The notes below the pieces were generated by a model, which saw only the letters and a program-made list of their open reading frames with translations, was not told where the DNA came from and ran no database searches. From assembly GCA_022605955.1 (NCBI GenBank), contig JAKCOZ010000032.1, forward strand, positions 6,758,001-6,822,000: DNA of 64,000 nucleotides. The letters are read 5' to 3'. Numbering within the stretch: position 1 is the stretch's first letter; each line of letters starts with the position of its first letter. Position numbers and translations under genes: made by a program. This DNA is from Rallus limicola (Eukaryota > Chordata > Aves > Gruiformes > Rallidae). This document shows positions 1-11,157 of the stretch, piece after piece.

Positions 1-713
1 GGGGACGACCTGCTGGAAAAGAGCTCTGTGGAGAAGGACCTGGGGGTCCTGGTTGATGACAGGTTGGCCATGAGCCAGCAGTGTGCCCTGGGGCTGAGAG
101 AGACAATGGGATCCTGGGGGCATCAGGAGGAGTGTGGCCAGCAGGTCGAAGGAAGTGATCCTCCCCCTCTACTCTGCCCTGGTCAGGCCCCACCTGGAGT
201 GTTGTGTCCAGTTCTGGGCTCCCTGGGATAAAAAAGACAGGGACCTTCTGGAGAGAGTCCAGAGAAGGGCAACGAAGATGATTAGGGGCCTGGAGCATCT
301 CCCCTGTGAGGAAAGGCTGAGTGAGCTGGGGCTGTTCAGCCTGGAGAAAAGAAGACTGAGGGGGGACCTAATTAGTGTCTATAAATATCTTAGACTTGGG
401 ACGCAGGGGGAATTGGCCAGCCCCTTTTCAGTGTCTGTGGGGACAGGACAAGGGGCAATGGCTGGAAGCTGGAGCATAGGAAGTTCCGCACCAACATGCG
501 GATGAACTTTTTCACAGTGAGGGTGAGGGAGCCCTGGGACAGGCTGCCCAGGGAGGTGGTGGAGTCTCCTTCTCTGGAGATATCCAAGTCTCCTCTGGAT
601 GCCTATCTATGCAATATGAGATAGGGAGCTGCTTTGGCAGGGGGGTTGGACCCGATGATCTCTTGAGGTCCCTTCCAACCCCTAAAGATTCTGTGATTCT
701 GTGATTCTGTGAT
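1..713 (+). mobile_element. CR1 LINE, 3' end (5' side cut by the window edge)
   Basis: A non-LTR retrotransposon fragment in sense orientation. The frame at 134-505 encodes a stretch typical of the C-terminal end of CR1 ORF2 ([20 protein letters not shown], then a leucine/arginine-rich tail). The untranslated tail follows and the element ends in three tandem copies of ATTCTGTG at about 688-713, the CR1 terminal signature. Two overlapping frames (28-231 and 134-505) read parts of the same ORF2 region, so the copy carries a frameshift and is not functional. The 5' boundary is unknown because the element begins before the window. Confidence 0.93.
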
Positions 714-2818
714 AAAGCCTCAACTTCTACCGCTGAAATAGAAACAAGACTGAAAGCAAACAGTAAGTAAATCCTCCTATGTACCTATCGCATCCCGATA
801 CACCCCTTCGCATGTCATCCAGATTAAGAGCTCTTTGCTACGGTGCAAGTGAAGATTTCAAACAAAGTAGAAATAGTTTCTAGAGATCTATCAGACACAT
901 TCTTTAACAGATACTCTTTAATCACTGACTTTGTTTAAAAACAGAGCCATTAAAATCATTGCTAACACAAGTACTGGTGATCTACACTCCATTAGTCCAT
1001 AAAACTTGATAAACTATCTGTAGTTCAACTGTCATCAGGATTTTTTTGACTGCTTTATGGTACAGATAGATTGAGTAGGCTGAGCTTTAATTCCAGTTTT
1101 GTAATAATGCCCCTAAGTAGACGTGATCTGGCTTTCAAATTACTGCAGCAATGCAGCTGAAAAAATTAAAACATATTTTACTGTGAAAGAGCATAAACAA
1201 ATCATTTTCACTTCACACCAGCAGCATTAATTTTATATTTTATGCAGGTACTCCTTCTGTACCTTTAAATATTTCACTGATTATTTGCCTGATAGAAATC
1301 AGGAATGAGCTGTAAGTTAGGTAAGAAATTACTGTCTGTGTCTGAACTTTCCTAATTGACAGTCTGAGGACAGCATGCATGTTGATGAGAAACCCATCTT
1401 TCTATATTCTTTATGATGGGAGCTCTCAGCGTTTTTCGTTTCTATGGTTCTGAAAATTAACACCATTAAATATTCCCCTGAGAAAGTGTCATACATTTGC
1501 CAGTGCACAAACATGCTATTCTTTCTACTTTGGGGGAGGGGAAAGGTTTAGAACAATTCAGGAGAAAATAAACCCAGGTGAGCAACAGCACGTTGATTTA
1601 CATCAGAAATTACTAAATCTTGTCAGATCATGTTAAGCTCTAACTCAAATAAAACCCCAAAGTAGTAGGTATAGGAAACAGATTTTCAGAAGGAGCAGAA
1701 TAGTAATGAAAAAATGAGTAACAACTATTAGTTGTTATTATGATCAATGTAACAGTAGTACTTAAGGATCCCATCCTGCTGATATACGGTGGTGGGAGTC
1801 CCAGACCCCCAAATTTAAGCTACATACAAACAACCCCCAAAGAAATATCCAAAATGAGCAAACAGAAAACCTAAAAAGTCCAAGCAACCAAACCCCACAA
1901 CAAACCCAACTAAAACACACCAAAAGGGCAAGAGGAAGGAGGTGTTACCCTTACTTTAATGATGGAGAACATCAGTGCAGTCCAGATTCAATGCCTGCAG
2001 GCCACGTAATGCATCTCTAAAATGTTAACACCACTTTAAGCTAGTAGAAATTAATACTTTGGGACATTCCAGTGATTAACTCTACATGAGCAGGACAAAT
2101 GTACTCATCATTCACATTTTCAGACAGCTTAAATTTCACCTGTGTTCCTGTGTCCAGCATTCCCTATTTGCTGCAGCTGAGCCTTTTATTAAAACATCTA
2201 GAAAATAACCAAAATAACAAACAAAAAAATGCACAACCTTCTTTCTTGGATTTTAAGACATCTCTTCAAAAATACCACTGAAACAGGTAAGAGGCTGGAG
2301 ACAGAAAGCTAATTTAAGTAAGAACAGTAACGTGAGACAACTATGTAAGTGTAGTGCCCAATAAAATGCCTCTTCTCTGTCATATCATTTAATTAAGAAC
2401 TGAATCTTAAAAAAGAGAAACATTCTGTGCAGAAAAAAGATTTCCTAGAAAACTAGAAGCATATGCTCTTTTTCTTTCCATTGCTTCTTTTCAGTGTAGT
2501 ATTATTAAATATTTCCTAAATTCAGATTATAAATTGAGCAGCTCATTGGAGTCACTTAAGGCCAATTATTAATAACAATCTAAATATCACTGCCATTAAA
2601 ACTTAAGTAGTAATTACCAAGTGCACCACCAAGTTGCAGTGAAAGAAATCATGATATTGCCACTTTCTTCACATCATTACCATTCACATGGAAGATCTTC
2701 ATGTTCACAGAGTCCCAATAACAGCACATTCACTCTGAAAGCAAAGTTCTGGCTTGCAGTGTATCCTCAGATCTCTTCATGCCTCCTCACTACCTGGCTG
2801 ATACACTTAATAGGTAAA
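714..2818. other. Intergenic, no gene seen
   Basis: AT-rich unique sequence downstream of the minus-strand gene. An A/C-rich, low-complexity tract lies at about 1845-1925. Open frames here (1329-1514, 2099-2281, 2621-2995) have random-looking composition and no convincing paired splice sites. Confidence 0.5.
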
Positions 2819-3386
2819 TGTCGTGGTTTCACCCCAGCTGTGGGCCGAGATCCAGGCAGCTGCCTGCTCCTTAAAGTAAAAGAGCAGGGGAAGAGGGAAA
2901 GGGGGGGGAACAAGGGAAGGGAAAAGGAAGGGACAAATAACTCCAAACCCAAGAAACTAAGAGGCCCGTGGGTTGGGATAAGGAGAGTTTACTAAGAGAA
3001 CAGAAAGATCAAATATAACAATGCTCACAGGACTTTAGAGCAAAAGAATATGAAACTATTGATCCCCAATGCAGTTTCTCACCCAACCACACAGCTCAGG
3101 CCGCACCACCCAGAGCCGTCCCGGAACCCGACCGTCCCCCAAGACCCTCGCGTCCCGGAACCGCCCCCCTTCTTCCTCCCATCAGCCCCCTTTATCCTGG
3201 GCAGGACGTAATTGGCATGGAATACTCTCTTTGGCCCATCTGGGTCACCTGTCCTGGCTTTGACTGTCTGACTGCAACTGGAAACATCAGGGTGTTCTCA
3301 GCACTGCTTTCATTGTAACTCCCAAACACAGCATCCCACCCGCTGCTACACATGGAGTTAACTCTATCCTGACTGAAACCAGGACA
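2819..3386 (-). mobile_element. Solo LTR of an avian endogenous retrovirus (copy 1 of 3)
   Basis: A 568-bp LTR read on the minus strand. It starts TGTCCTGGTTTCAGTCAGG and ends CACCACGACA-like (plus strand starts TGTCGTGGTTTC), so it has TG...CA ends. Perfect 5-bp target duplications flank it: GTAAA at 2814-2818 and at 3387-3391. It is nearly identical to the copies at 35008-35574 and 40776-41337. A minus-strand GATAAAG near 3190-3196 sits where related avian LTRs have their TATA box. No internal retroviral sequence adjoins it, so it is a solo LTR left by LTR-LTR recombination. Open frames inside it are not genes. Confidence 0.93.
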
Positions 3387-3391
3387 GTAAA

Positions 3392-6300
3392 ATAAGCTCA
3401 ACTCCAACAGAAAAGAAGCTCTAGCTCTCCTCTCTGTATTGATTATTTTTTCCTAGTTTATCTCAATCCATACAAACAAAAGAAACAAAACACAACTTCT
3501 ATTACCATCAACAATAAAAAATTTCAAAACCATGTCAACAGGTGTGTGTTAGCAAATCCACAGTCTTGGCAGAACACGTGTGTATGGCACCTCAGCTCCT
3601 TGGAGGGTAGGACAGCAACCAAATTACTTCTATTTCTCTTTTCTTCCTACTAGCCCTTTCTTCACCAGTCAGCTGGCAGTGCTTGCACTTGTACAATTAA
3701 AATGAAAGAGCCTGCTTGCCTGAGGGACTTCCTCAAGAGAAGTGGAGAAGAAAAGAGAGTCCTTCAGTCTCAGTGGGTCCGAAGTACAGAGTCTGTCTTC
3801 AAATACAGGGTGTTATGACACACCTGGCTCAAGTCTATAAAGGAAGTTTGAGAGAGTTTAGGAAAACTCTTCAGAAGGTGTGAGGACCAGTCTTGCAAAC
3901 TGAACACTCCCATCTCTTTATCCATGGTCACGGTGATCATCTTTACAAAGAACAACAAAAGGAACAATGTACCCAAGAAGCACAAGGGTTGGTCCTAGAG
4001 AACTTCAAGAGCACAAGCTTCAAATGCTGTGGGAAAGCAGGTAATAAGAGGAGGGGAGTACGTTTTGAAAGCACAACATTTGAAAATATGAAGATCCAAT
4101 TCATCTCAGGACCATGACAGAGGAGGCAGCTGGCTGAACCTCTACTGACTTGAAAGAGAGTCCTAATTCCTTCAGCTCCAGGAGCTAACAAAGATGATTG
4201 AGAATGAAGAAACTTTTTAACTGCAGAACATATATATAGATCATCATTCCAGTCCTCCAGAAAGTCTTTTATTCCAAGGATTTTATGTATTAACACATGA
4301 CCAAATGAAGTGAATAAAAGGCTTGCCTCTTGTATCATTAGGAAGGGAAAAATACAGGAGATATTGCAAATGGCTATTAGTATTACTTGTAAATCATACA
4401 GCTCCATTGAAATTAATGGAATCATGGCACTACCAATCCAGAGTTACTCAGCAGGCAGTTTTTCAGGCTCAGTAACACCAAAGTCTGTTAGCAGAATGAT
4501 CAAAGGTGAGTATCTTAACAAAACACTCAGCATGGGACAAATTATGCCAATTTACTTGAGCGGAAGGACAGTTTTCTGTGTTTGACTGGAGGCAAAGTCC
4601 TGTTTCACACCAGCTACAGCAATGAACATTTTAGTTTCTACTCTACAAGCCCCTTCTTCCTACATTACAGTGCCCAACTGCTTGTAAGACTTAGCATATT
4701 GCAAGGTATTTCCCCACTTGGCATGTGCAGCCTGTTAAAAAGGTTTCCTTTTCTCTTAAAGAAAACCCAATACCAAACCAAACAGAAAAAAAACCCACCA
4801 AGCCAAGTAAAACTTAAAGGGTTGTTTTTTTTCTTTAGAGATTTAACAATGAAAGAGCCATGAGTGCCAAATCCTTGCTAAAATATGCCTCTACCTTAAC
4901 AGAGTCAAAATCCCATTTTAATCAGCACATGTCCCTTCAAACAGGTCCTAAGCTCTGCTGACTTGCACTGCTCACTGCTTCTCTACTTAGCTCTGCCCCC
5001 CATGCCATGGAGGAATGCAGTGAGCATTTTAGAAAGGCAGAGGTTTTGGTAGGCTGATTATGAGTTAATATAAATAAACCAAAATAGTTTTGGAAAGGAA
5101 AGCTGGAGGACTATTTCCCTAACAGATCCCAGAATCATATCAGTGATGACTTGTGGACTTCCTCCTTTACCAAAGTTAAACTGTTTTGACCAATTCCTTT
5201 TTCCTCTGGCAATCTTATTGGCACCTACTTCATTTTGTACCTGCTGTTCTTTATAAAGGCTGGGAGAAGGCAGTTTCCATCACAAAGTTTTATGCAAGTA
5301 TTGCCTAAAACTCCTTTGTCAGTACATACAGTCCCAGTTGGCTTCAGGAGGTTATTACACACAGCATACTTATGGAAAGTAAGATCACACAGTTTGCTTC
5401 TCAATCTCTCAGAAGGCACTAAAAATAAAACCAGGTTTTGTAAGACAGCAGTGTCACACAATGCTACAAACCAACTTTTACTGTGATATTATTCCCAGGG
5501 AAAAAAAGGAGTTTTCAACAAGGTTCTGGACTGAGTCTTTTTCTACCACATAATCGCAGCCTGTAGCTCCCACCTCCTCCTATGATCTTCCATGTCTAGC
5601 TGTCCATACATGAACCTCTTCTGGCAAATCTTTCACCAGCAACCACAGTACCATCTGCAGGTGCACAACTTTTTAATCCCCAGGAAACCTAAGCAATAAA
5701 TTTGAATAAGCCGTTATTGACATTTGGGGGGCTGGAGGGGGAATGGTGTGTATTCAACCAGTGTTTCTGCCTCCTCCTCCTTCCTCACGCTCTCCCTGCA
5801 ACCCTTCATCTTCAGGGTGCTGAAATGGAACATAGATTAGTTGCAAGTAATTTGTTTTCCCTTTTCTTCATGGAATTATCTAACTGCAATGGCTACCGTT
5901 AATAACTAATTAAAACTTAAATTGTATACTCTAAGGACACAGTCACACTAAAATGGAATAGAAAATAATGCCTGGATGCAAATCCTTTGTTTACAGCACA
6001 GCTAATTAGCCTGCAGAGCTGGGATAAGAAGGGTCTCCATATTCCCCTGGTATGAGAAAAATAAGTCCAAGAGCAAAGGTTGCCAAGTCCTATGAGTTCT
6101 TGCTGGCATTGAATAAGTCACAGTCCAATAGTATTTTGGCCTGAGGGCAACTGAATCAACTCTGAAGAATACTACCTCATCACATTTAACACTGTAAAAC
6201 TGCAGACAGATGTGAGACAACTGGTAAGTTACCTTGACCCTAAGAGAAAAGGAGACCTGACTGTGAGCCTGATGTAAATCTCCGTAGGCATTAAAAGACT

Positions 6301-6549
6301 TGGTAGTTTTCGTTGCTGTCTAAGCCAGAGATCAAGTTCTGTATGGCCCTGATCTTGGGAAGATGTCTTGAAGGATGAGTCTAAGATCTGTCATTACAAT
6401 CCTGGAAGACAAATTTCCTGAGTCTTGGTTTTCATGTGCATTCTGTGGGTCTGGATACTCAAATGACTTCCAGATGCTCCATCTAAAAATTATCTCTCTT
6501 CATGTGGGAGGAAGAATTCCAGATCTGCTGATGAAGCTCAACATAAGGT
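3392..6549. other. Intergenic, no gene seen
   Basis: Unique sequence. A donor-like site at 4505 (AAAG/GTGAGT, plus strand) has no good upstream acceptor. The frames at 3943-4425 (minus) and 4310-4585 (plus) overlap on opposite strands and have no recognisable domains. I call nothing coding here. Confidence 0.45.
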
Positions 6550-7173
6550 GACAATGTGCACTCGAAGCCCAGAAGGCCAACTGTATCCTGGGTTGCATCA
6601 AAAGAAGCATGGCCAGCAGGTCAAGGGAGGTGATTCTGTCCCTCTACTCCACTCTAGTGAGACTCCACCTTGAGTATTGTGTCCAGTTCTGGAGTCCCCA
6701 GCATGAGGAGGACATGGAACTGTTGGAACATGTCCAGAGGAGACCACAAAGATGATGAGAGGGCTGCAGCACCTCTCCTGTGAAGACAGGCTGAGAGAGT
6801 TGGGTTTGTCAGCCTGGAGAAAAGAAGGCTCCAGGGAGATCTTATAACCGCCTTCCAGTACCTGAGAAAGCTGGGGAAGGACTTTTTAGAAGGGCAAGCA
6901 GTGACAGAACAAGGGGGAATGGTTTTAAATTCCAAAGGGGTAGATTTCGATTGGACATTAGGAAAAAATTCTTCACTATGAGGGTGGTGATGCCCTGGCA
7001 CAGGTTGCCCAGGAAGTGGTGGCTGCCCCCTCCCTGGAGGTGTTCAAGGCTGATCTGGATGGGGCCTTGAGCAGCCAGGTCTAGTGCGAGGTGTCCCTGC
7101 CCACGGCAGAGGGTTGGAACATGATGATCTTTAAGGTCCCTTCAACCCCAAACCATTCTATAATTCTACGATT
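6550..7173 (+). mobile_element. CR1 LINE, 3' end
   Basis: About 620 bp of 5'-truncated CR1 in sense orientation. It contains the ORF2 tail region (the ATCCTGGG...CATCA and CTGTCCCTCTACTCC blocks), the conserved CCCTGGCACAGG...GCCC block, the GGTCCCTTCAACCC block, and a degraded terminal repeat (ATTCTATAATTCTACGAT) at about 7155-7172. Frameshifts and stops interrupt the ORF2 frame, so it is an old, inactive copy. Confidence 0.9.
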
Positions 7174-10100
7174 ACAAATATTTCCTAGGCACATAACAAA
7201 GCCATTGTGCAGGACCAAGGGTCTATTTAGCCTAATTTGCTTTCTCATGGGACCCGATGCTACAGGTGCAAAAATCATCTTAGTTCCGGCACTGGGGAGC
7301 TCAGCAAACACAGGCCAGTCCCCTGTGCCTGAGTTCTAATTAACTTGCATTATAACTCATTTTCCCATAGAACTCCAGCCTCGGTTCTTGCTGAGAGGGA
7401 ATGCTGCTCAGTTAAGCCCCCAGCAGGTATTGTTTGGTTTAATCCCCATTGTTTAAGCCTCATTGTTAACAGGGGCGAGTATTTACCACATGCTCTTCGA
7501 CCGTTAGCTACAGGCAGAATGATAACTGCTGGATGAACTTTTCCACGTCTCTCATCCCTGTATTTTTGCAGCACTTCACAAAAAGAATAATAGATTATCC
7601 ATATTATTAATCTGCAATGCATTCTGATCAACCAATACCAAATTACCATCCCTAATTCACAAAAGAATTAAGAGAGAGAAAACAATCTTAACACTGAAAG
7701 GTAAATAACCTCATTTGGATGGAGCTTAGGAAAATTAGGTAAGTTTGGTGAACAAAACCAAGGCACAAGCTGTTAGTAGCCCCTCACGTTGCCTAGTCCA
7801 GCACCTTAATTTGCAGAAAGCAGATGGTCTATTGCATGGACAAAACCAAATACCAGTTGTGTAGGGCAACCTCTGAAATCAACCTCTGAGATGATCCTCC
7901 TCCTTTTCTCTTTTCTTTGATCTCCTGCAGAACTTACAATACTCACAACAAATAAGGCTTCCCCTATACCAAACACTTTCTAGTATGCAACGTTGATTCA
8001 TCCATTTAAGCAGGTCTGCCTTGCTGAATGAAAAAAGCATAAAACCCATGGAAAAATAATATGCAAATGTGGCATACAATAATGTACCATCTTGTGTATG
8101 CTTACAAGAGGAACTACACTGTGATCAACAAACATAAATCAGCTACTCTTGCCAACAGTACACAAGCACATGATCCTAAACATAATCAACATCTATTTTG
8201 ATGCTGAATTCAACAGGAGCAGAACTAACCCCACATACCCATTCAATGGATACAGGCTGCTAAAACAAATGTTTAATTCCAGCGTTGTTCTAAATTTGCT
8301 GGGTAAATGTATCTATATCTGCATCTTTATGGACATACTTTCTCCTGCTTACCTTGTATTTCTTTCTAGAAACACAAACAATTATTTAGCTTGCAGTTTA
8401 AGAAAAGATTCTACGTCTGCCACTTTCACTGAGATAGCTCAAGTTGAACTTAAATAAAGCTGTGACTCAGAACCACAGGGAGCCAGATTTGTAAATGTTA
8501 ATAGAGAAGTCTTGCTTGGGAGCTGGCTTGCTGGTGAGAACAAAGATCACAATTTTTTATTTAAAAAAACATTAGAAGGAAATTTTTTGGCATAGATGTT
8601 AGGCCAAACATAGATTTTTCCTTAATGACAGCCACTTTTCTCTGTTTCTGTAAGGTTTTGTGCAATTAACTGGCACCATGGACAGAGTGAATAAAACTCA
8701 TTATTTCCAGAGACAACAATGTCAATCCTACGTGACAGCTTGTGCTGCCTCTTTAGCAGATAGCAGTATCATCTAATGCAGATACAACCACTGTTAGAAA
8801 TTTTGATGTCTCTGGATTATTCCACTGAAAGATGTAGAAACATGACTTTAAGGCCTAAACATAAATATATTTAAAACTTTCTGTAACCCTTTCCCTAGGG
8901 AGTTCTATTAATATGCTCAGTGTTTTGTAAGACATGGAAATGAATTTATTACATTTTAAAAAAAGCACAGTGGTCCTGAATCTAGCATATTTGTTTATGC
9001 TTTAAGTCTGTTGATTGGGTATGTTTATCCAGATGGCTTTGTATATAATTATAAAGATTAGAAAGGGATATCTCTAGATATGTATGGCTTTTCTTCCTCA
9101 TCTTTTCCCCTTGTTGTTCCACCCCCCTTTTTTCAGCCACTGAAAGGCGGTTTAAAACAGGAGTCGTGCTACCCCGTAGCTGCAGTTCTTAAGCACAACA
9201 TGGACATGCCTGACACGTTCTCCCACTGTGTTTTCAGGCTTTGAACCCCTGCAGCAGAAATCAACCTTCTGACAAGCGGGTCTCACCTCTGCTCTCTCAG
9301 GCCCATTTTTTACTAGCTAGCTAATGGAAACCCCACACCTTGCTGGAACCGAATGCCCTGCTGACACTGTGTTATTTCAACAACGGATTAGCAGCATTTA
9401 GTATTTCCAAACACAGGATAAACTTCCTGACAAGGCTTTGATTTTGAAAGTGTCTTATCTATGATCAGAATGCAACTTCTATTCTCCAAGCCAAATTCTG
9501 GCAACAAAATGTCTGCTGGTGCTGGTCAAACAGCAGTCTGTCCAGTTAAGACTCTGAGCAGTGCCATTTGACTTCCAGAACTCAGCATTCAGATTTAAAA
9601 GCTCCCAAGTTTTCTCTGGCTTTGAAATGAAAGTCTCCTTTCATACAAGAGGAACTCCTTCGTGTTACAAAGAACCCTGTGCTTCCATCCCCAATTCCAG
9701 TGCTATTACATGAAAGGAAAAGATGCTCAAGCATCATTTGGCCTCAATTAAAATTAATTTCAAACCACGTGCAGTTTCTCATCTACTATCCTCACACTCT
9801 TCTCATCCTCACTACTTTCTAAGGAAATAATAATACTGAGTCCAGAAAATCTTTTCCACTCAACTTAGCTTTCAAGTTCATGTTACAGCCCCTGTCCCCA
9901 ATCAATGTCATAAATTACAGCATTAATTTGAGTTGAATGTCACTTTTCAATTGGAAACATGATTTTAAAAAAACAGTTTTCAGAACACAGGTATGCTTCT
10001 GGCTTGAGTGTGTTTATTAAAGAGAAACACCAGGTATGGAGAAAGAGTAGATATTTACCTAAATAAATAAAAAAAATCAAAATTAACTGAATGATTTTAG

Positions 10101-10591
10101 GTTGGTGGGTTTTTTTCCCCAACAGAATAATGAAAGCACAGATATGTAACTTCTATTAATGCTGACCAGGACTCACTCCAATATTTACAGTGAAATACAC
10201 TGCTTTAAAACAGTAGTTTAAAGTCTTCATTAATTTTACTACACAGTTCAGAGTAAATCTTACTCAGTTGGAATAATGAACAAAAAGCTTGTGTTCTTAA
10301 GTTCTGCAGTATGAACTGATTAATGCAGTTTCACAAACCAAAACAATAGTTCAAAAGTGTCTGAAGAATTCTTGAGAAAAGTTATGTATTAGTTAAGCTC
10401 ATGCCTGGTTTTACCAGTTTAAAGTTTCAAGTAAACCTCACCTCCTCATCACATCTACAGCTGCTGTTGATCCAAGAAGTGAACAGCTTCTACATCAAGT
10501 TGGCTTCAACCCCAAAAATAGCATCAGAATTTTACTTCTGAGACAGGAGAGCCACTACAACCAAACCATTTGGTTATCTGAACATTATAAT
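7174..10591. other. Intergenic, downstream of the minus-strand gene
   Basis: Unique AT-rich sequence. There are strong plus-strand acceptor-like tracts near 7900-7930 and 8348-8370. The latter is followed by a short open frame ending just before an AATAAA at about 8453, but no matching upstream exon was found, so I do not call a gene. No repeat family was recognised in this stretch. Confidence 0.4.
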
Positions 10592-10597
10592 TTTATT
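10592..10597 (-). terminator. Candidate poly(A) signal of the minus-strand gene
   Basis: TTTATT on the plus strand reads AATAAA on the minus strand, about 225 bp after the stop codon. A GT-rich stretch follows within about 25 bases on the minus strand (around 10555-10570), as expected downstream of a cleavage site. It is the first canonical hexamer after the stop. Assigned by position and motif only. Confidence 0.35.
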
Positions 10598-10822
10598 AAG
10601 GGGAAAAGAAGGTTGCTACTTCTAGATGCACTGCTAAAATTAAGTTTCTTTACGCTACTAAGGGGATTAAATAAGAAAGGAAAAATGATGTCAATAAAAA
10701 TAAGTCTCAGCACTGGACAGGCAAACGGCTGAAACAGAAGGCTGCCGTTTCAAGGACTGATTAGCATAGCTGCACTGAGTTAATGAACGTGAAGGTTTTG
10801 TATGCATGCCAAATAAAGGCTA

Positions 10823-11157
10823 TTATCCTAGGCCCTTGTAGTACTTGGAATTCATTGGAATGGCAACTTGAAGGTAATGTGTGCAGCAAACAGGTAAGTT
10901 CTCTTTCTGAACAGAACACACTGTTCTTTGACTCATGTCCTTGACAGATAAACTATGTGTGTAAGCTTCTGGATGACTTTGAGCTTCATGTCCATTGGGC
11001 AAGTGGTCAAAACCCACATACAACCTGACAGCTTCCAGCTGCTCTGGTGGCAGATGAAGGCTATGTATCTCCTCATCAGATTCATTATTCCTACTGACAT
11101 CATTTGTTATGCATATGATACATTCCCATGACCTCTCAAACCTCACTTGAAATGTAT
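10823..11157 (-). CDS. Terminal coding exon of the unknown gene
   Basis: The minus-strand acceptor TTCTTTCTTTCCACAG at 11158-11173 has a strong pyrimidine tract. The exon starts in phase 1 (two bases, AT, complete the split codon) and stays open for 110 codons to a TAA at 10823-10825. The peptide starts TFQVRFERSWECIICITNDV, contains an acidic NNESDEE stretch and HLPPEQLEAVRLYVGFDHLP, and ends KYYKGLG. The composition looks like a real protein, but I do not recognise the family. The phase fits the upstream exon at 13708-13798 exactly. An ORF finder would start it at an internal GTG (11146); the acceptor shows it is an internal continuation, not a start. Confidence 0.65.

Noticed and set aside
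134..505. Longest convincing plus-strand protein frame near the window start
   Set aside because: It is the C-terminal end of CR1 ORF2 inside a truncated, frameshifted retrotransposon, not a host gene.
3069..3263. A 64-residue frame repeated identically at 3069, 35257 and, extended, at 41029
   Set aside because: The frame recurs because the same LTR is present three times; it carries no known retroviral protein motif.
4310..4585. Open frame ending near a consensus plus-strand donor (AAAG/GTGAGT at 4505)
   Set aside because: No acceptable acceptor, no partner exon, and it lies downstream of a gene on the other strand.
8149..8457. 102-residue frame with a strong internal acceptor-like tract and AATAAA at its end
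   Set aside because: No upstream plus-strand exon matches; composition is not convincing.
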